A model generated the notes under the pieces. It searched no databases and was not told the DNA's origin. It saw only the letters and a program-made list of their open reading frames with translations. From contig BQJV01000002.1 in NCBI GenBank assembly GCA_021604885.1, positions 1 through 40,942 on the forward strand: a DNA stretch of 40,942 nucleotides, written 5' to 3'. Positions within the stretch are counted from its first letter, which is position 1; the number at the start of each line of letters is the position of its first letter. Source of the DNA: Acidimicrobiales bacterium. Its GTDB lineage: Bacteria; Actinomycetota; Acidimicrobiia; Acidimicrobiales; Aldehydirespiratoraceae. Made by a program: the position numbers and the translations under genes. Positions 8,549 through 17,385 of this stretch are shown here, in pieces.

Positions 8549-9949
8549 ATGCGGAAACGAACGCTCGCGGTGGTGATCGCAGTCGTCATCGCGCTCGCCT
8601 CGACGACCGGTGTGGCGAGCTCGGCCCGGCCGACGCTCGCATTTCCCGGCGCCCAGGGATTCGGCGCCTTCACCGAGGGTGGTCGCGGTGGCGATGTCGC
8701 GATCGTCACGACCCTCGCCGACGGCGGGCCGGGGTCGCTGCGGGACGCACTCGCCACCGCCGAGGGTCCCCGGACGATCGTGTTCGAGGTTGCCGGCGAG
8801 ATCGCGCTGGAGTCGCCGCTTCGCATCACCGGGTCCCATCTGACGCTCGCAGGCCAGACGTCGCCGGGTGGAATCACGATCTCGGGCTATCCGACCGAGG
8901 TGGTGAACAGTCAGCACGTGGTGATTCGTCATCTGCGGTTCCGCCCCGGCGACCGCCACGCCGCAGGCGTTCCCGGGAAGCCGGGCCGGGGCAACGCGGA
9001 CCTCGTCGGCGATGCGGCCGATGCGCTGGCGATCATCGGTTCGTCGCATGTGATCGTCGATCACGTATCGGCGTCGTGGAGCATGGACGAGACGCTGAGC
9101 GTGACGAAGTCGTCGAACGTCACGGTGCAACACTCGATCATCAGCGAGAGCCTGAACGACTCCTTTCACACCGAGGGCACCCACGGTTTCGGATCGCTCG
9201 TGCGTGGGACCGGCACCGACGGCTACTCGTTCATCGGCAATCTGTGGGCTCACCACCAGCGACGCATGCCGGCCGTCGGGGGTCAGCAGGACCCGCCGCC
9301 CCCGGGCGAGGAAAGCCAGGGCATCGACATCGATCTGGTCGGGAACGTGATGTACGACTGGATGCTCTTCCCGAATCACGTCCTGCACGAGCCCTATGAC
9401 GTGCGGGCGAACGTCGTCGACAACGCGTACCTTGCCGGCCCGTCACTGGCGTTCTGCGCGTGTGCATGGATCAACTTCGAGACCGACGCCGACCAACTGC
9501 TCATCCACCACTCGGGAAACCGGGTCGACGTGGACGAGGAGGGGCTCCGCGAGATGGTCGACGCAGACATCATCGGCCCGGTCACCATCGCGGCGGATCC
9601 GATCGCGTTCAGTCGGCCGCAGATCGCCCTGAACGCCGACGAAGACCCGGCGATCGCCGTGCTGCTCGGGGCCGGGGCATCGGTTGATCGGGACCTCATC
9701 GATCTGCGGGTGGTCCTGGAGACGATCTTCCGTCGGGGCGGCGTGATCGACTCACAGGAGGACGTGGGTGGCTGGATCGAGCCGGACGTTCGGAATCCCG
9801 AGATCGACCTCGACCGTGACGGCATGGCCGACCGTTGGGAGGAACGGCGGGGGCTCGATCCCACGAACCCCCACGACCACGCGGGCCACGACCTGTCGGC
9901 GCGCTACACGAACCTCGAGCGCTATCTCCACCGACTGACCCGGAGCTGA
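8549..9949 (+). CDS. Secreted pectate-lyase-like protein (polysaccharide lyase, parallel beta-helix)
   Basis: The 466-residue protein begins with a basic stretch and a hydrophobic core (residues about 1-25, ending ASSA), a Sec-type signal peptide. The mature part opens with AFPGAQGFGAFTEGGRGGDV, the typical start of family-1-type pectate lyases, followed by TLADGGPGSLRDAL. Repeating short strands (ITGSHLTLAGQ, QHVVIRHLRFRPGD, SHVIVDHVSASWSMDE, NVTVQHSIISE) indicate a right-handed beta-helix. DAL and VDHVSASWSMDE match the Ca-binding face of bacterial pectate lyases. The C-terminus carries a calcium-type DxDxDGMxDxWE repeat. It probably cuts acidic polysaccharide, perhaps algal pectin, outside the cell. 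The ATG at 8549 follows GGAGGTCGGAG. Confidence 0.83.
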   Translation: MRKRTLAVVIAVVIALASTTGVASSARPTLAFPGAQGFGAFTEGGRGGDVAIVTTLADGGPGSLRDALATAEGPRTIVFEVAGEIALESPLRITGSHLTLAGQTSPGGITISGYPTEVVNSQHVVIRHLRFRPGDRHAAGVPGKPGRGNADLVGDAADALAIIGSSHVIVDHVSASWSMDETLSVTKSSNVTVQHSIISESLNDSFHTEGTHGFGSLVRGTGTDGYSFIGNLWAHHQRRMPAVGGQQDPPPPGEESQGIDIDLVGNVMYDWMLFPNHVLHEPYDVRANVVDNAYLAGPSLAFCACAWINFETDADQLLIHHSGNRVDVDEEGLREMVDADIIGPVTIAADPIAFSRPQIALNADEDPAIAVLLGAGASVDRDLIDLRVVLETIFRRGGVIDSQEDVGGWIEPDVRNPEIDLDRDGMADRWEERRGLDPTNPHDHAGHDLSARYTNLERYLHRLTRS

Positions 9950-9951
9950 GC

Positions 9952-10749
9952 TCAGGCGAGCAACTGCTCGATCACGAGCGCGACGCCATGGTGGACGTTG
10001 GATGCGGTCTCCTCGTCGGCGACGGCCTTCACCATGTCCAGCGCGTTGCCCATGGCGACGCCGCGGCCGGCCCAGCGCAACAGCGTGAGGTCGTTCTGGT
10101 TGTCGCCGAATGCCAACACGTCGTCCGCCGTAAATCCGAGCGAGGTGGCGAGACGCTCGACCGCCGCCCCCTTGTCGGCTCCCGGCGGCGTCAGCTCGAT
10201 GAACTCGACGCCGGAGGTGGTGACGTTCACCTCGTCCGGCACGAGCGGATCCACGGCGTCGACCAGATCCACTCGCCCGATCTCGGGGTGCGCGATGAAC
10301 ATCTTCCCGATCTCGGCTCGTCGATCGTCGGGGAGTCGCCGGGTCGATCGCTCGACGCCGTCCAGATTGACAGGGGAGAGTTCGACGAAGCGGTCATCCC
10401 ACACGACATCGTCCTCGAGCTCGAAGCCGAAGCCGACGTCGCCGAGCTCCCGGCGGGCGGTCGCGACCATCGCGTTGATGGTGTCGGGCGAGAAGACGAT
10501 GCGTTCCTCCATCGTCCGAGTGACGGCGTCGACCCGATGCCCTCCGTTCGACCCGATGAAGTGATGCAGGCGGGCACCGGTCGAAGTTGCGAGATCGAGG
10601 CCTCGGAACCAGCTTCGTCCCGTCGCCGCGCAAACGTGGATCCCGGCGTCGGACGCGGCATTGAGCGCAGCAACCGAGCGCGCTGCCGGTCGATGATCCG
10701 GACCGAAGAGCGTGCCGTCGAGGTCGGTCGCGATCAGTCGTATCGGCAT
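9952..10749 (-). CDS. Cof-type HAD-IIB phosphatase
   Basis: The 265-residue protein starts IRLIATDLDGTLF, HAD motif I with both catalytic aspartates, and ends with GDNQNDLTLLRWAGRGVAMGNA, the motif IV region of the Cof/YidA-like IIB branch. A cap domain lies between about residues 85 and 190. These cytoplasmic enzymes remove phosphate from sugar phosphates, flavin or related small molecules; the substrate cannot be read. The start is ATG 10749. Its stop lies two bases from the convergent lyase gene, and the two stop codons share the palindrome ctgagctcag. It is divergent from the CoA-transferase gene with 119 bp between them. Confidence 0.87.
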   Translation of the reverse strand: MPIRLIATDLDGTLFGPDHRPAARSVAALNAASDAGIHVCAATGRSWFRGLDLATSTGARLHHFIGSNGGHRVDAVTRTMEERIVFSPDTINAMVATARRELGDVGFGFELEDDVVWDDRFVELSPVNLDGVERSTRRLPDDRRAEIGKMFIAHPEIGRVDLVDAVDPLVPDEVNVTTSGVEFIELTPPGADKGAAVERLATSLGFTADDVLAFGDNQNDLTLLRWAGRGVAMGNALDMVKAVADEETASNVHHGVALVIEQLLA

Positions 10750-10840
10750 CGCCCCGGGTCTAGCAGAGCGCGCCGCCGCTGCTTCCGGGGTTTCGGCACG
10801 ATCGGCGCATGAGAAGGCCGCGGCCGTGGCAGTTGGCGGT

Positions 10841-10868
10841 GTGGCGCCATGCCTGGTGAAGTGGCGCC
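10841..10868 (+). promoter_or_regulatory. Direct repeats gtggcgcc, 20-bp period, at the CoA-transferase start
   Basis: The octamer gtggcgcc occurs at 10841-10848 and 10861-10868, exactly 20 bp apart (about two helical turns), with the second copy touching the GTG start at 10869. The first copy extends to the palindrome tggcgcca. There is no Shine-Dalgarno here. The repeats could be a regulator site, but in such GC-rich DNA chance is not excluded. Confidence 0.3.
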
Positions 10869-13196
10869 GTGACCCTCTCGGACCTTCGCCTGATCGACCT
10901 CTCCGACGGCATCGCCGGCGCCTACCTGGGGCGGCTGTTCACCGACGCCGGTGCGCAGGTCGTGCGGGTCGAACCAGCCGACGGCGCCGCCCTCCGCCGC
11001 CGGTCCGCCGCGCCATTGGACGACGGCGGGACGGGGCCCCTCTTCGCGTTCCTCGCCGCGGGCACACGCTCGGTTGTCGGAGTGCTCGGCGACGACCCGG
11101 TCGAGGGTCTCCTGGCCTCGGCTGCTGCGGTCATCGTGGACGGCTCGACCAGGGCGGCCGACGCGCTCTCGATCGCGGAACGCCACCCGCACATCGTGGT
11201 TGCGTCCATCCGCGCGTACGGCCTGACCGGGCCGTGGGCGGATCGCGCTGCCAACGACTTCCTACTGCAAGCGGACAGCGGTTCGGTGCTCTGCCGGGGC
11301 CACGTGAGCCAGGTGCCGTTCGCCGCCGGCGGGGACATCTTCGAGTGGACCGCTGCCTCCTACGCGGCACCGCCGACGCTGGCCGCGATCGACCGTGCCG
11401 CGCGCTGTGGCGTCGGTGATGTCATCGACGTCTCCATCGCGGAGGCCGCGTCGATCTCTGCGTCGACGTTCGCCGACCTGTCGGTGCAGATGAGCGGACG
11501 CGAGGAACCGCCGTTGCGAAGCATCGAGGCGCCGTCGATCGAGCCGGCGGCGGACGGCTGGGTCGGCTTCAACACCAACACGAGGCAGCAGTTCCAGAGC
11601 TTCTGTCTGATGATGGATCGTGCCGACCTCATGGAGTCGGAGTGGGCGGATCTCCGGCAGCGGACCGCCCGGCTCGATGAATGGAACGCCATCGTCCGGG
11701 CGTGGACGACGCAGCACTCGGTCGATGAGATCGTCGAGCGGGCGAGCGAACTGCGCGTGCCGGTCGCGCGCGTCAACGACGGCGCCGGCGTGCTGGCGGA
11801 ACCGCACCTCGCTGATCGCGAGTTCTTCGTCGACCATCCGGGAGGATTCGTCGCGCCTCGATCTCCGAGGCTCGTGAGCGGTGAGCGGCCGCCGTTGCCG
11901 GGTCCGGTGCCCGCGGTGGGCGAAGCCGACCCGGTGGACCTGGCCGCGGTGTCGACCGCGAGCCCTGCCGCCGGTTCGGCGGATCCGGCGCGCCGGCCGC
12001 TCGAGGGCATCCGGGTTCTCGATCTGACGAGCTGGTGGGCCGGCCCTTCTTCGACGCAGGCGCTCGCCGCGCTCGGCGCCGACGTGATCCATCTCGAGTC
12101 CACGTCACGGCCTGACGGGATGCGGCTCACCGGCCTCATGTTCGGCACGGACGACTGGTGGGAGTGGGGCCACATGTTCGTCGCCGCCAATGCGGACAAG
12201 CGCGACCTGACCCTCGATCTCACGTCGGCGCGGGGGCGCGAACTCCTGCTCCGGCTGGTCGACATGGCGGATCTCGTCGTCGAGAACTTCAGCCCGCGAG
12301 TCATCGAGCAGTTCGACCTCGATTGGGACGTGATCCACGAGCGCAATCCTGCGACCGTGATGGTACGGATGCCGGCGTTCGGTCTGTCCGGCCCGTGGCG
12401 CGAGCGCGTCGGATTCGCCCAGACCATGGAGCAGATGTCCGGTATGGCGTGGCTCACCGGGCATCCGGACGATCAGCCGCGGATCATGCGGGGCCCCTGT
12501 GATCCGATCGCCGGGATGCATGGAGCCTTCGCGGCGCTGCTCGGTTTGCGCGAGCGCGATGCGACCGGCGTCGGCGTGCTCATCGAGTCGCCGATGGTCG
12601 AAGCCGCGATCAGTTGCTCGTCGGAGATGATCGTCGAGTGGACCGCAGCGGGGGCGAAGCTCGAACGGCTCGGGAATCGCAGTCGATTCGCCGCGCCACA
12701 GGGTGTCTATGCGGCGAACGGCGACGAGGAGTGGGTCGCAGTGTCGGTGGAGCAGGACGACGAGTGGGTCGCGTTGGCGTCGCTGCTGGGCCTGGATCCG
12801 GCCGATGCCCCGTCTGCGGCGGCGCGCCAGGAGCAGCACGACGAGATCGATGCCGCTCTCGCCGGATGGCTCGGGGAGCAGCCCGCGCAGGCGGCGGTCG
12901 CAGCGATGGAGACTGCCGGCGTGCCGAGTGTCGTGTGTCGGAACCACGGCATGCTCCGTTTCCACCCGCAGTTCGATGCGCGCGGGTTCTACGAGGAGGT
13001 TGCGCATCCGGCAGTCGGCACGCATCTCATGCCCGGCCAGCCGTATCGGATGCGCGGTGTCGACCGGTGGGTGCGCACGCCGAGCCCGACGCTCGGCCAG
13101 CACAACCGGGAGATTCTCGCGGAGATCGGTCTCGGTGACGATCAGATCGCAGCGCTCGAGGCCGCCGGCGAGATCGGGACGACACCGGTCTTCTAG
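10869..13196 (+). CDS. Two-domain CoA-transferase family III (CaiB/BaiF) fusion
   Basis: The 775-residue protein is two CaiB/BaiF domains end to end, about twice the usual 400. Domain 1 (about 1-350) starts LSDLRLIDLSDGIAGAYLGR; domain 2 (about 375-775) starts PLEGIRVLDLTSWWAGPSSTQ. The catalytic aspartate of formyl-CoA transferase (in GDSNTGMH) aligns with CDPIAGMHG in domain 2 and with GGDIFEW in domain 1, so both could be active. The family moves CoA between carboxylic acids by way of a glutamyl or aspartyl thioester. The fusion may act as an internal pseudo-dimer. Such actinobacterial fusions are common near steroid or fatty-acid catabolism, but no pathway partner is next to it. The GTG start lacks a ribosome binding site, so leaderless translation is possible. 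Confidence 0.85.
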   Translation: MTLSDLRLIDLSDGIAGAYLGRLFTDAGAQVVRVEPADGAALRRRSAAPLDDGGTGPLFAFLAAGTRSVVGVLGDDPVEGLLASAAAVIVDGSTRAADALSIAERHPHIVVASIRAYGLTGPWADRAANDFLLQADSGSVLCRGHVSQVPFAAGGDIFEWTAASYAAPPTLAAIDRAARCGVGDVIDVSIAEAASISASTFADLSVQMSGREEPPLRSIEAPSIEPAADGWVGFNTNTRQQFQSFCLMMDRADLMESEWADLRQRTARLDEWNAIVRAWTTQHSVDEIVERASELRVPVARVNDGAGVLAEPHLADREFFVDHPGGFVAPRSPRLVSGERPPLPGPVPAVGEADPVDLAAVSTASPAAGSADPARRPLEGIRVLDLTSWWAGPSSTQALAALGADVIHLESTSRPDGMRLTGLMFGTDDWWEWGHMFVAANADKRDLTLDLTSARGRELLLRLVDMADLVVENFSPRVIEQFDLDWDVIHERNPATVMVRMPAFGLSGPWRERVGFAQTMEQMSGMAWLTGHPDDQPRIMRGPCDPIAGMHGAFAALLGLRERDATGVGVLIESPMVEAAISCSSEMIVEWTAAGAKLERLGNRSRFAAPQGVYAANGDEEWVAVSVEQDDEWVALASLLGLDPADAPSAAARQEQHDEIDAALAGWLGEQPAQAAVAAMETAGVPSVVCRNHGMLRFHPQFDARGFYEEVAHPAVGTHLMPGQPYRMRGVDRWVRTPSPTLGQHNREILAEIGLGDDQIAALEAAGEIGTTPVF

Positions 13197-13249
13197 ACGA
13201 GCGTCGTTCGACACAGCACGAGGGCCGTCGATTTGGGAAGCTGCACCTC

Positions 13250-13975
13250 ATGCCCGACGAACACGATCACGCGCACGGACACATGGTGCATCGGCACCGT
13301 GATGTGCAGGGCGGCGAGGCGCGGGCTGCGGTCTTCGGTGTGAGCGACGGCCTCGTCTCGAACGTCGCCCTCATTCTCGGTATCGCGGGAGCCAGCACGG
13401 ATGGCTCGCTCGTTCGCCTGGCCGGCATCAGCGGGCTACTCGCCGGCGCCGTCTCGATGGCGGCGGGCGAATGGGTCTCGGTGCGTGCCCAGAACGAGCT
13501 CGTCGAACGGGAGATCGAGATCGAGCGCCGGTCCCTCGAGGAGAACCCGGCCGCCGAGAAGCGTGAGCTGGCAGCGATCTACCGGCAGCGAGGTCTGAAG
13601 CCGGAGACGGCCGAGGAGCTGGCCGAGGAGATCATGGCGGACCCGGAGGTCGCCCTCGATGTCCACGCCCGCGAGGAACTGGGTGTCGACCCCGACGGCG
13701 CCGGGCGCCCGTTCGCGGTCGCCGCGGCTTCCTTCTGTGCGTTCGCGGTCGGCGCGATCCTGCCGCTGTTGCCGTGGTTCGTCACCGAGGGCACGGGCGC
13801 AGTCATCGCCTCGGTGATCCTGGGCCTCGTCGGCGCGGCGGTCGTCGGCGGCGCCATCGCCGTGTTCACCGAACGATCGAAGGTCCGCACCGCCGTACGC
13901 CAGGTCGTCGTTGCCGCCGGCGCGTGCACCGCGACCTACCTGATCGGGTCATTGCTGGGCATCTCCGTCGCCTGA
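13250..13975 (+). CDS. VIT1/CCC1-family iron/manganese transporter
   Basis: The 241-residue membrane protein begins with a histidine-rich segment (MPDEHDHAHGHMVHRHRD), then GVSDGLVSNVALILGIAGAS, the first helix of VIT1/CCC1 carriers. A second helix has SMAAGEWVSVRAQNELVE, the family signature after helix 2. A charged cytosolic region (about 85-150) with many Glu residues matches the metal-binding domain, and three hydrophobic helices follow to the C-terminus. The family exports or sequesters Fe(II) or Mn(II) with proton exchange. The N-terminal histidines probably bind metal. The start ATG lies 53 bp after the CoA-transferase stop. A strong hairpin begins 15 bp after the stop codon. Confidence 0.88.
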   Translation: MPDEHDHAHGHMVHRHRDVQGGEARAAVFGVSDGLVSNVALILGIAGASTDGSLVRLAGISGLLAGAVSMAAGEWVSVRAQNELVEREIEIERRSLEENPAAEKRELAAIYRQRGLKPETAEELAEEIMADPEVALDVHAREELGVDPDGAGRPFAVAAASFCAFAVGAILPLLPWFVTEGTGAVIASVILGLVGAAVVGGAIAVFTERSKVRTAVRQVVVAAGACTATYLIGSLLGISVA

Positions 13976-13989
13976 CCCCCGCCCCTCTT

Positions 13990-14040
13990 CGTTCTGGGTG
14001 AACGGAGGGCCGGAATCCAGCCCTCCGTTCACCCAGAACG
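13990..14040. terminator. Perfect 21-bp inverted repeat (hairpin) after the VIT1-family gene
   Basis: Positions 13990-14010 and 14020-14040 are exact reverse complements, separated by the nine-base loop cggaatcca. The arms start cgttctgggtg and end cacccagaacg. Two further outer bases could pair with one wobble. There is no T-run directly after either arm, as in many actinobacterial terminators. It lies 15 bp after a stop codon and about 100 bp before the next start, so a terminator is the simplest reading. A stem this long without mismatch is more than termination needs. Confidence 0.6.
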
Positions 14041-14143
14041 GATGGGGTTGGGGCCGTTTTCCTCTTCAAGCGCGGCCGCCATTGGGCCGAAGGAACCATC
14101 ACGGCACATGCCGATGGGTTCATGCGGGTCGAGAGAGGAAGCC

Positions 14144-15544
14144 ATGCCAGCGTCGGACACGTTGTCTCGACAGGACGCCGCGCACTTGCTGCGGCGAACT
14201 GGATACGGGGGGTCGAACAGTGAGCTGACGGCGCTCACCGGCATGACCCGGCAGGCTGCGGTCGAGGCCGCGATGGGCTTCACGGCGGGAGATACCACGC
14301 CGGAGGGACCCGATGTGGGCGTGCCGGGGTTCGTCAACAACGAGTCCCAATGGGAAGCCCAAAGCGACGCAATCGAGTGGTGGATCCAGCGCATGGCGGA
14401 TCTTGCCAACCCGACCTCCGTTCCGGGGACCGTGCCGGCGGTCAGCGCTTCGACGCCGATCTGGGAGAAGCTCACCGTCTTCTGGCACGAGCATTTCTCG
14501 TGCGCGCAGGACAAGGTCTCCGACTTTCCCGAGATGTGGGACCAGATCCGCATGTTCCGCCGCATGGCGATGGGCGACTTCGAGGATCTTGTGCGAGCGA
14601 CGTCGCTGCACCCGGCGATGCTCGTCTTCCTCGACAACCAAACGAACGTTGCGAGCGGGATCCAGGAGAATTTCGCCCGCGAGTTGATGGAGCTCTACAC
14701 GTGTGGCGTCGGCAACTACACCGAAGAGGACGTGGTTGCCATGGCTCGGGCATGGACGGGGCACAACACCGTCGGCTGGACGGGTAGTCGCTGGGATGCG
14801 ACCTACGTCTACCGGTCCAACGATCACGACCACGGGCAGAAGACGCTGTTCGGTATCGGCGCGAACTGGAATGGCGTCCAGGTCGGGGGCGGCGAGCGAG
14901 ACACGATCACTGAGCTCGTCCGCGGCGTCCGCCAGCAGGAGACGTCCCGATTCGTCGCCGGCAAGCTCTTCCGCTACTTCGCGCATCTCGACCCGGCGCA
15001 GTCGACGATCAACGGTCTCGGCGACGCCTTCGTGGCGGCCGACATGGAGATCGCAGCACTCGTTCGTGCGATTCTCCTCCACGATGATTTCTGGGGTGCA
15101 GAAGCGCGCCATGGACTGATCAAGACACCCGTTGAGTTCGTCGCCAGCCTCATCCGGCGCTCCGGCCTTCCGGCCGGGGACATGGGGCTCCACTGGAGCA
15201 TGGACCCGATGGGCATGACCCTCTTCGACCCACCGAGCGTCAAGGGCTGGGGTCAAGGTGAGTACTGGCTCGGCACCGTCTCGGCCTGGGCCCGCGGCGG
15301 CTTCGCTCGCGGACAACGCTGGCGGGCTGACCAGGCCGGTCTGCTCGCCGACCTCGAGACGAACCCGGACGACGAGGCCGCCGCCGAAGCGATCTTCGAC
15401 CTCTTCGGACTCGAAGAGGTCTCGGCCACCACGCGCAATGCCGTCGAGCGATGGCACCGGCGCACCTACCAGAACAACCGTTGGGCCGCGGCTCCCCAGG
15501 GCTTCCTTGTGGGCGCCCTGTGCCCCGAGTTCCAGGTCTACTGA
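14144..15544 (+). CDS. DUF1800 domain-containing protein
   Basis: The 466-residue protein matches the DUF1800 family throughout: SRQDAAHLLRRTGYG at the start, FWHEHFSCAQDKV near 110, NFARELMELYTCGVGNYTEEDV near 170-190 followed by ARAWTG, and PVEFVASLIRR near 330. DPPSVKGWGQGEYWL comes near 360. The family has no agreed biochemical function but is nearly always followed by a DUF1501 protein, as here. The ATG at 14144 has GAGAGGAA eight bases upstream, while an in-frame extension to 14042 has no homology. No signal peptide is seen. The next gene begins 11 bases after this stop, implying an operon. Roles in a cell-surface or secretion complex have been suggested for such pairs, without proof. 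Confidence 0.85.
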   Translation: MPASDTLSRQDAAHLLRRTGYGGSNSELTALTGMTRQAAVEAAMGFTAGDTTPEGPDVGVPGFVNNESQWEAQSDAIEWWIQRMADLANPTSVPGTVPAVSASTPIWEKLTVFWHEHFSCAQDKVSDFPEMWDQIRMFRRMAMGDFEDLVRATSLHPAMLVFLDNQTNVASGIQENFARELMELYTCGVGNYTEEDVVAMARAWTGHNTVGWTGSRWDATYVYRSNDHDHGQKTLFGIGANWNGVQVGGGERDTITELVRGVRQQETSRFVAGKLFRYFAHLDPAQSTINGLGDAFVAADMEIAALVRAILLHDDFWGAEARHGLIKTPVEFVASLIRRSGLPAGDMGLHWSMDPMGMTLFDPPSVKGWGQGEYWLGTVSAWARGGFARGQRWRADQAGLLADLETNPDDEAAAEAIFDLFGLEEVSATTRNAVERWHRRTYQNNRWAAAPQGFLVGALCPEFQVY

Positions 15545-15555
15545 GAGGTCGACTG

Positions 15556-17385
15556 ATGCGATCACTGATTCGTCCCCGCCGCCAACTGATCCGACCGAGT
15601 GAGGCGGACATCGCGCTCGCCCGCCTCTCGTCTCACCCCGGCGAGTCCGGATTCGCCCGACGCCGCTTCCTGCAGGGCGCTCTCGCCGGCGGTGGCGCGC
15701 TCACCGTGATGCCCAGCGTATTCGACTCGATCGCTGCAGCGGCGACACCGTTGGGACCGAGCGATCGCATCCTCGTCACCGTGTTCCTCAACGGCGGCAA
15801 CGATCACCTCAACACGTTGGTGCCCGCAGAGGACAGCGCCTACCACGCGGCCCGCGGCAACATGGCTGTCTCGGTGGGTAGCGGTGACTCGGTGGGAAAC
15901 GGCCTGTACCTCCACCCGAACCTCGGACGGCTGAAGACCCGGTTCGATGCCGGCCAGGTGGCATTGATCGAAGGTGTGGGCGAAGAAGGGGACGAGCACA
16001 GCCACTTCGAGTCCACCGCCCAGTACTTCGCCGGTAGCGTCGACCTCGGTCCCGATCCGACCGGCTGGCTCGGGCGGTACGCGCAGGGCGCGGATCTCGG
16101 CGAACTCGGTGTGGTTCACATCGGCTGGGGCGGCATTCCGATGTTGCTGAAGGCGGGGCAGACCGGCGCCATCGGCCTGCCGCCCAACGGGTCGTTGTTC
16201 GGCGCCGACCGGTCGGAGAGTTGGGAGCGCTACGCGATCGAGGCAGTCGCTGACTTCGGCGACGGCGGCATCAGTGGCGCGTGGGGTGACAGCGTCGCCG
16301 GTTCCTTCCGCGACGCCGTCGACACCGCTGAGGAGATCTCCCCGGCATACGTCGAAGGCCTCGAGGAAGACGGACTCGCCCGCGAGCTCGGTCTCGCTGC
16401 CGAGGTCGTGAACCTCAACCTCGGCACGAGGATCGTCAGCGTCGGCCTCGGCGGATTCGACCATCACGATGGCCAACGGCCGTCCCACGACGAGCTTCTC
16501 GCCGAGCTCGACGCCGGGATCGACGCATTCTTCACCCGTCTCTCCCCGGCGTTCGCCGGCCGCACCGGCGTGCTGGTGTTCTCCGAGTTCGGACGCCGGG
16601 TCGAAGCGAACTATTCGGCCGGAACCGACCATGGCACGGCCGGATTGATGATGTTCGTGAGCCCGCAGGCCGAAGGGGGACACCACGGCCAGCAGCCCTC
16701 GCTGACCAACCTCGACTGGCGCGGCGATCTGCATCATCATGTCGACTTCCGACAGGTCTACGCGACGCTGCTCGAACAGTGGCTCGACGCCGACGCGACC
16801 GAAGTCCTCGGCTCGAGCTTCTCGCAGCTCAACTTCATCGGCGACGGTTCCGGCAGTCAGTTCTTCGACGTGCCGAGCGGCCAGTACTACAGCGCGGCTG
16901 TTGGTTGGCTGGCCGCCGCCGAGATCACCACCGGTACCGGCCCTGGCGAGTTCTCGCCGAGCGACCACGTCACCCGCGGTCAGATGGCGACCTTCCTGCA
17001 CCGCTACAGCGGCGAGCCCGGTGGCTCACCCTCCGCCGGGTTCTCCGATGTGCCGAACGGCCGCTTCTACACGAAGGCTGTCGACTGGTTGAAGGCCGAG
17101 GGCATCACGACCGGTGTGGGCGGAAATCGCTTCGCACCGGACGACCAGGTGACCCGCGGTCAGATGGCGACGTTCCTGTGGCGGCTCGAAGGAGAGCCGG
17201 GCGGCTCACCGGCGGCCGGCTTCAATGACGTGAACGCCGGTGCGTTCTACGCGAAGGCGGTCGACTGGCTGCTCCATCGCGGCATCACGACAGGCGTCGG
17301 TGGCAACCGGTTCGCTCCGAACGATCCGGTCACGCGGGCGCAGATGGCGACGTTCCTCTGGCGTCTCGCCGGCAGTCCGGTCTAG
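15556..17385 (+). CDS. DUF1501 protein with Tat signal and three SLH-like repeats
   Basis: The 609-residue protein begins with a basic leader and the twin-arginine motif RRRFLQG (35-41) before a hydrophobic run, so it is probably exported folded by Tat. Residues about 65-420 form the DUF1501 domain, a sulfatase/alkaline-phosphatase-like fold: NGGNDHLNTLVP, HSHFESTAQYF, GGFDHHDGQ and VFSEFGRRVEAN, with GTDHGTAG near 360. The last 180 residues are three 60-residue SLH-type repeats, which in other bacteria bind cell-wall polymers. It is translated with the DUF1800 gene. The design suggests an exported, wall-anchored enzyme or scaffold; no reaction is known. The stop overlaps the convergent TetR-like gene by four bases (ctag). 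Confidence 0.86.
   Translation: MRSLIRPRRQLIRPSEADIALARLSSHPGESGFARRRFLQGALAGGGALTVMPSVFDSIAAAATPLGPSDRILVTVFLNGGNDHLNTLVPAEDSAYHAARGNMAVSVGSGDSVGNGLYLHPNLGRLKTRFDAGQVALIEGVGEEGDEHSHFESTAQYFAGSVDLGPDPTGWLGRYAQGADLGELGVVHIGWGGIPMLLKAGQTGAIGLPPNGSLFGADRSESWERYAIEAVADFGDGGISGAWGDSVAGSFRDAVDTAEEISPAYVEGLEEDGLARELGLAAEVVNLNLGTRIVSVGLGGFDHHDGQRPSHDELLAELDAGIDAFFTRLSPAFAGRTGVLVFSEFGRRVEANYSAGTDHGTAGLMMFVSPQAEGGHHGQQPSLTNLDWRGDLHHHVDFRQVYATLLEQWLDADATEVLGSSFSQLNFIGDGSGSQFFDVPSGQYYSAAVGWLAAAEITTGTGPGEFSPSDHVTRGQMATFLHRYSGEPGGSPSAGFSDVPNGRFYTKAVDWLKAEGITTGVGGNRFAPDDQVTRGQMATFLWRLEGEPGGSPAAGFNDVNAGAFYAKAVDWLLHRGITTGVGGNRFAPNDPVTRAQMATFLWRLAGSPV
16861..17382 (+). repeat. Three 180-nt SLH-type coding repeats
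   Basis: Units begin at 16861, 17041 and 17221, exactly 180 nt (60 residues) apart. Each reads F(F/S/N)DV...FY.KAV.WL...ITTG.G...F.P.D.VTR.QMATFL.R. Units 2 and 3 share ITTGVGGNRFAP. They lie at the C-terminus of the DUF1501 protein and presumably anchor it to the cell wall. Exact spacing and high similarity suggest fairly recent duplication or homogenisation. Confidence 0.85.

Noticed and set aside
17382..17385. Shared ctag at two convergent stop overlaps (17382-17385 and 29473-29476) as a signal
   Set aside because: CTAG is simply TAG on both strands and is a common way for convergent genes to overlap; two cases do not make a pattern.
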